Positions 7,701 to 10,812 of a stretch of 10,812 bases of DNA are shown piece by piece. Location: positions 1 to 10,812 of the forward strand of contig CAYFJO010000370.1 of the NCBI GenBank assembly GCA_964343305.1, written 5' to 3'. The notes under the pieces were generated by a model. The model was not told the DNA's origin. It made no database searches and worked only from the letters and a program-made list of their open reading frames with translations. The position numbers and the translations under genes were made by a program. The first letter of the stretch is position 1. Each line of letters starts with the position of its first letter. The stretch is from CAYFJO01 sp964343305. Lineage in GTDB: Bacteria > Planctomycetota > Planctomycetia > Pirellulales > Pirellulaceae.

Positions 7701-9932
7701 ACGTTGTTCCGCATCGGTCTTGTAAGATTCATAGATGGATTTCAACAGTGCTTTGGCATCCCCGATTGCTTGTTGAAACCCGCCGAGGTGGTTGAGCGTT
7801 TGTCGGCGGCCGATCATGCGTGTGATCAAGTAAATGAAAAACGTCACAAAGCAACCCGCGGCAGCTCCCGCCACGATCCAAACAGGCCCGTGTCGACCAA
7901 GCAGCGAGTAGGCCGGATAACAACATCCCGCAACCGCCAACAGCAGCACAAGCAGCGGACCACCGCGTTCGTTGAACCGCGCGGCCGATTGACCACGCAA
8001 AACTTCAAAATGTTGCCGCGTCGCATCGATGGCCAGGGCAAGCTGTTCGAGGCTCTGTCCCTTCCAGCGTCCGCCGGCCACGTCCGTTTGACCATCGACC
8101 GTCATGACGGCCTCGCAGCCGCGACGCTCTAACAGCCAGTCCGCCTTTTCCTGAACGCTGTTCAATTCATCACGATAGGTTTCGCACAGCGATTTGATTT
8201 CTTGAAACTCGGTCGACGGCAGATCCTTGTTTTCGTCGTGAGTGGCGACCATCTTTTCGTGTGTTTCCTGCCAATCGTGTTTGGCATTTTCTAGAACCAC
8301 TGCCAGTTCCTTGGTCGAGTCGTCGATCAATTGCCTTTCCTTCTCAGTAATCTCGGATCCGGTCGACTCAAACCGGCCGGTCGCTTCCTCGCGGGCGTTT
8401 TTGTACTCCTGGTAAACTTCGTGAAAGTTCAACTCAAACTTCGAGATGATCTGATCGCGCTGGCCGTGATACTCTTCACGAGCTTTGGCATCGCGCTTGG
8501 CCCGCCCTTCGCGCAACTCCGCCTCCGTGGTCGTGCACTGTCGCACAAGCTCGGTGAACTCGCCGAGAATCAACTGCTGCCGCTCGGTCGTGATTTCCAG
8601 CGCATCCTTTGGCAGCGGGCCAAAATCGTTCAGCGACGACGAACGACGCGTACTCGTGGAATCGGGCGGCATGACCAATTGCGTCGTCGTTCGCCGAACC
8701 ACTTCGGGCGTTGGTTCCACGGGTTGCTCGGCAGCCTCTTCCGGGACGACCGTGGCGAAATTGTCGGTCACAGGACCCGATGCCGGGGAAGCCATCGCTC
8801 TCGCGACGAGCTTCTTCAGATTGCTGCCGCGAGTAAAGACCGACAGGGCCTTGGCCACAAGTTTGCTGCTTTGAGGTCGTTTGCGGGGCGACTTGGCCAA
8901 CATCACTTGCATCAATTCGACCAGTTGCGGCGGTGCATCAGGCCGGCTTTGATCGAGACGCGGCGGGTCGGTGGTCGCGTGCGCCTTGAGTCTCTGCAGC
9001 AGTGTGGCATTCGCCCCGGTATAAAACGGCGGCGAACCACAAAGCAAATGATAGAGTGCACACCCCAGGCCATAGACATCTGCCTTGGCGTCGACGTTGT
9101 GGCTATTGTCGACCTGTTCGGGAGCCATGTAATCGATCGATCCAACGGCCAGATGCGAGGTTGTCAACTCTTCCGCATCGCTGCCACCCAGAAGTGCCAA
9201 TCCCAGGTCCAGCACCTTCACCGTCCCGTCGGTCGTCACCATCATGTTCGACGGCTTGACGTCGCGGTGTACCAGGCCTTCCTTGTGCGCATAGTGCAAA
9301 CCCATCGCCGCCTGGCAGATGATCTCGCAAGCGTCGCCAATCGATAACGTTCCGACGCGCTTGATGATTTGACGCGCGTCCATTCCGTCGAGCAACTCCA
9401 TCACGAGGTAATGGAATCCTTCATGTTCGCCGGCATCCAACGCACGCACGATATTGGCATGCTCAAGTTTTCCGACCGCTTCCATCTCGCGGTTGAATCG
9501 GCCGATGGCCGACTTTTCTCCCGTCCGCCGTGTGGCCAACAATTTGACTGCCACCGCGCGTTTCAATCGCGTGTGTTCGGCGCGATAGAGCAACCCCATT
9601 CCGCCCTCGGCCAGTGGTTCGAGAAGCTCATAGTCGCGGATCATCTTGGGCGGCTTGACGGTCGACTCTTCTACCGACTCCCCGTCGCGCGACAACGGCA
9701 AGTTTTCGACCGACTGCATCATTTCCTGACAAGCCGGCACTTCATGCGATCGATCCTCACTCGAAACTTGCAAGGCGCTCTGAACCTTGTCAGGTGCCTC
9801 TTCAATTCGCTCGACCACTTCCCGGCACTGGTCACACTGATCAAGGTGTTGAAAGATCTCCTCGATCCGATTGGCCGGCGAAGTGCCCGCGAGGCATTGA
9901 ACGAATTCGTCTTGGTTAGGACACTGGATCAT
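4710..9932 (-). CDS. Membrane Ser/Thr protein kinase fused to FtsK/SpoIIIE-type multi-ATPase (EssC/EccC-like layout)
   Basis: The product is 1740 residues from ATG 9932; an in-frame GTG at 9956 adds eight, but the ATG gives the usual MIQCP opening. Order: H29-x3-C33-x2-C36 zinc/anti-sigma-like module; kinase at about 101-364 with glycine-rich loop AEGGMG, Lys130, Glu149, HRD 222-224, Asn229, DLG 242-244 and APE 270-272, so it should be active; Pro/Thr-rich linker; coiled coil about 446-604; two membrane helices (659-679, 682-708) joined by a tiny loop; coiled coil about 714-877; then three ATPase-like modules. The middle one has GKTGSGKST (1207-1215) and LLIIDEF (Asp1315, Glu1316). The first (DPVGLGQNF at 975-983) and last (GQQEETA near 1512) lack Walker residues. 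Both ends should be cytoplasmic. It has no FtsK gamma domain or four-helix N-terminus, so chromosome segregation is less likely than protein or polymer translocation. It is divergent from an ECF sigma gene. The substrate is unknown. Confidence 0.93.
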   Translation of the reverse strand: MIQCPNQDEFVQCLAGTSPANRIEEIFQHLDQCDQCREVVERIEEAPDKVQSALQVSSEDRSHEVPACQEMMQSVENLPLSRDGESVEESTVKPPKMIRDYELLEPLAEGGMGLLYRAEHTRLKRAVAVKLLATRRTGEKSAIGRFNREMEAVGKLEHANIVRALDAGEHEGFHYLVMELLDGMDARQIIKRVGTLSIGDACEIICQAAMGLHYAHKEGLVHRDVKPSNMMVTTDGTVKVLDLGLALLGGSDAEELTTSHLAVGSIDYMAPEQVDNSHNVDAKADVYGLGCALYHLLCGSPPFYTGANATLLQRLKAHATTDPPRLDQSRPDAPPQLVELMQVMLAKSPRKRPQSSKLVAKALSVFTRGSNLKKLVARAMASPASGPVTDNFATVVPEEAAEQPVEPTPEVVRRTTTQLVMPPDSTSTRRSSSLNDFGPLPKDALEITTERQQLILGEFTELVRQCTTTEAELREGRAKRDAKAREEYHGQRDQIISKFELNFHEVYQEYKNAREEATGRFESTGSEITEKERQLIDDSTKELAVVLENAKHDWQETHEKMVATHDENKDLPSTEFQEIKSLCETYRDELNSVQEKADWLLERRGCEAVMTVDGQTDVAGGRWKGQSLEQLALAIDATRQHFEVLRGQSAARFNERGGPLLVLLLAVAGCCYPAYSLLGRHGPVWIVAGAAAGCFVTFFIYLITRMIGRRQTLNHLGGFQQAIGDAKALLKSIYESYKTDAEQRQNRLNQQRESEINMANASWAKVRGKIKDKHDQRLREAQAEFHAQRKKITDTHERQLAGLDKSYPPRLASLEGDFETIVVKLAAGHRKKLGVSRKEFEAQWGELFAKWSSGIASFQAAVEQMSQVCDARFPIWTDIEWQAWNPASDSMTALRFGEYIIDAQKLDTQLPTGDDLKLVQNEFALPAVLSYPSCPSLLFEADGDGRGAAVTSLQNVMLRLLTSLPAGKVRFTIIDPVGLGQNFSMFMHLTDYDERLVTNRIWTESGHINQRLTDLTEHMENVIQKYLRNEFESIQQYNRHAGEVAEPFQILVIANFPANFTDEAARRLVSIASSGARCGVYTLISTDTKMKLPRNFDLADLEAHAATLEWVDGRFRWRDEQMNSLPLSLDEPPADDLFTEAVKTVGKLAKDSSRVEVPFQTVVLPNEHWWTCDSRGEIEVPLGRAGATKFQYMRLGKGTSQHVLMAGKTGSGKSTLLHALITNLAIYYSPHEIQFYLIDFKKGVEFKAYATCKLPHARVIAIESEREFGMSVLERLDAELRRRGDLFRSVGVQDIKGYRDANPDTVMPRVLLIIDEFQELFVTDDKISQDASLLLDRLVRQGRAFGIHVLLGSQTLAGAYSLARSTLGQMAVRVALQCSETDAHLILSEDNTAARLLNRPGEAIYNDANGLFEGNHPFQVVWLPDHEREAYLTELNRMATQRGVETVPPIVFEGNVAADPSENPLLRKLIVGDLTAQAKAIPRAWLGASVAIKDPTSADFRRQGGTNLLVVGQQEETAMGMLANCMISLTAVDAAQRSSHFPRFYLLDGSRPESPDAGFWKRFTSDLAIDAQVVTPRETGEILAPLSQEVNRRVEENDFSSDPVYLVIYNLSRFRDLRKADEFSFSMDDNEKETPDKCFSNILREGPAVGIHALVWSDSYNSTNRAIDRQSMNDIELRVLFQMSASDSSNLMDSPLASRLGVHRAIFYSQELGVSEKFRPYGPPSDEWLAWVQRQFDARV

Positions 9933-9956
9933 AGGAATTCTGGATAGACGCGGCAC

Positions 9957-10246
9957 GGCGAAACGGTTTTCGGTGCGTTACGCAAGCAGCTCTTGCTGAA
10001 AGTGAAAAGTGTCGAATTGCCGAAAACTTGCCGTGTGAAACATGCCATCATTATACAGGCTTTCTGCACGTATCCTACTTATCGTAAACCAGTGACATGG
10101 GATTGCCAGAGGACATGAAGCAACGTGTTTGCCAAGTTCTCCGCGGTTCCAGCGTGCCGGATGATTGCAACAATGGCTGACCAGCATTACCTTAGAGAAA
10201 GCCCTCGAAACATCAAATTATTGACCTTGCTTTGAGACACACCATT
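9957..10246. other. Divergent intergenic region between kinase/FtsK and ECF sigma genes
   Basis: These 290 bases hold no convincing gene. An 8-base inverted repeat is present: GTTTTCGG at 9966-9973 and CCGAAAAC at 10020-10027, centres 54 bases apart. Two small hairpins lie in the kinase leader: CGAAA/TTTCG around 9959-9972 and GCAAG/CTTGC at 9982-9996. The exact TATAAT for the minus strand is at 10055-10050. On the plus strand TTGCCG (10028-10033), an 18-base gap and TATACA form only a weak promoter candidate for the sigma gene. Shared control of both genes from here is possible but not shown. Confidence 0.45.
10050..10055 (-). promoter_or_regulatory. Candidate -10 element for the kinase/FtsK gene
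   Basis: The minus strand carries an exact TATAAT at 10055-10050, preceded directly by TG. No good -35 hexamer sits 16-18 bases upstream. Transcription from here would give a leader of roughly 110 bases before ATG 9932. It is a motif match only. Confidence 0.3.
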
Positions 10247-10812
10247 GTGAGCGATGGGTTCAAATCCGAAGCGTCGATTGGCACCAGCCTGTTGGTGCGA
10301 GTGCGTGAGCTGGAACCTGATGCCTGGGGGCGGTTGGTGCGCATCTATGGCCCGGTTGTCTTCCGCTGGTGTCTGCGCGCTGGGCTGCGCAGCGAAGACG
10401 CGTCCGATATTGGCCAGGAGGTTTTCCGTGCCGTGGCGGACAGCATCGCCAACTTTCGCCGGGACCGCACGGGAGACACGTTCGTCGGTTGGTTGCGCAC
10501 AATCACGCGCTACAAGATCGCCGACTATCGCCGCAGGCAAAGTGTCGACCCGGAAGCGATCGGCGGCACTGATTTTCAAATCGTTGTCTCCCAGTTGTCG
10601 GACGGCGATAACGGCGAGGAAGCCGAGCAAGAGGAGTCGCCAGACAAGGTGAATTCAGTCTTGTTCCATCGCGCGCTGGAAATCCTTCAAAGCGAATTCG
10701 AGCCACGTACTTGGAAAGCGTTCTGGGGCACGGCGGTCGAGGGCCGAGCCACGAAGGACGTCGCGGCAGATCTGGAAATGTCGGACATGGCCGTTCGCAA
10801 GGCAAAGTCACG
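10247..10812 (+). CDS. ECF-type RNA polymerase sigma factor, partial at right edge
   Basis: The 188 visible codons read MSDGFKSEASIGTSLL from a GTG at 10247. An ATG at 10254 is in another frame, and a TTG at 10232 is the alternative start. Region sigma2 spans about 14-98: YGPVVFRWC, then DASDIGQEVFRAVADSI (region 2.2), then FVGWLRTITRYKIADYRRR (2.3/2.4). An acidic linker (about 118-133) leads to sigma4 from about 137, with TWKAFWGTAVEG and the helix-turn-helix VAADLEMSDMAVRKAKS. Only the last helix should be missing. The protein directs RNA polymerase to a specific promoter set. No separate anti-sigma gene is visible, but the divergent kinase has an anti-sigma-like N-terminal module. ECF sigma factors linked to Ser/Thr kinases are established in planctomycetes and in ECF43-type pairs. 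No strong ribosome binding site is seen. Confidence 0.9.
   Translation, partial: MSDGFKSEASIGTSLLVRVRELEPDAWGRLVRIYGPVVFRWCLRAGLRSEDASDIGQEVFRAVADSIANFRRDRTGDTFVGWLRTITRYKIADYRRRQSVDPEAIGGTDFQIVVSQLSDGDNGEEAEQEESPDKVNSVLFHRALEILQSEFEPRTWKAFWGTAVEGRATKDVAADLEMSDMAVRKAKS

Noticed and set aside
8331..9347. 338-codon plus-strand frame antisense to the kinase domain
   Set aside because: It is rich in Arg, His and Gln with no recognisable domain, and lies opposite a well-supported kinase. It is a shadow of GC-biased codons.
4710..9932. Classical FtsK chromosome translocase
   Set aside because: It lacks the four-helix N-terminus and the C-terminal winged-helix gamma domain, and has a kinase and tandem degenerate ATPase modules instead.
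9978..10187. 69-codon minus-strand frame between the kinase and sigma genes
   Set aside because: It has no family resemblance, no ribosome binding site, and spans the candidate TATAAT element. Probably chance.
10254..10652. Plus-strand ATG frame within the sigma gene, and a minus-strand frame at 10187-10630
   Set aside because: The GTG frame from 10247 matches sigma2 and sigma4 in order; the others show no domain.
1..10812. tRNA, rRNA, CRISPR array, transposase or attachment site
   Set aside because: None was seen on reading both strands. The only direct repeats are the coding cadherin-like units.

Overview
The window looks like a planctomycete chromosome, probably of the Pirellulaceae type. 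The evidence is an HRD/DLG serine/threonine kinase with an N-terminal H-x3-C-x2-C module, a planctomycete-style ECF sigma factor, a leucine-rich repeat protein with a HEAT-like N-terminal module, and a giant surface protein whose N-terminus carries an LEPR-xLL-like motif followed by beta-helix, Calx-beta and cadherin-like modules. This assignment rests on protein style and was not checked against any database.

Layout from right to left. At 10247-10812 (+) lies the start of an ECF sigma factor, cut by the window edge. A 290-base divergent intergenic region separates it from a very large minus-strand gene (9932 to 4710). That gene encodes a 1740-residue protein with, in order: a putative zinc-binding anti-sigma-like module, an apparently active Ser/Thr kinase, a long coiled coil, a two-helix membrane hairpin, a second coiled coil, and three tandem FtsK/SpoIIIE-like ATPase modules of which only the middle one keeps Walker A and B. 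After a 138-base gap with a plausible promoter come an exported leucine-rich repeat protein (4571 to 3252) and, 29 bases further, the giant exoprotein gene (3222 to beyond base 1). The last two probably form an operon.

The exoprotein gene is interrupted by two single-base frame changes of opposite sign. One lies in a run of five G (coding strand) at 3168-3172, the other between 2502 and 2426. Its three frame segments together read as one coherent secreted protein. Near-identical 282-base repeats at its visible C-terminal side differ mostly at silent positions, so the gene was under protein-level selection until recently. Sequencing error or very recent mutation is therefore more likely than long decay.

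The most interesting object is the kinase/FtsK fusion. It resembles a type VII secretion EssC/EccC ATPase in its membrane hairpin and chain of ATPase modules, but has a protein kinase where EssC has phosphothreonine-binding FHA domains. With the divergent ECF sigma factor and two exported proteins next door, it could be a phosphorylation-controlled membrane pump with its own transcriptional control. That functional reading is inference.
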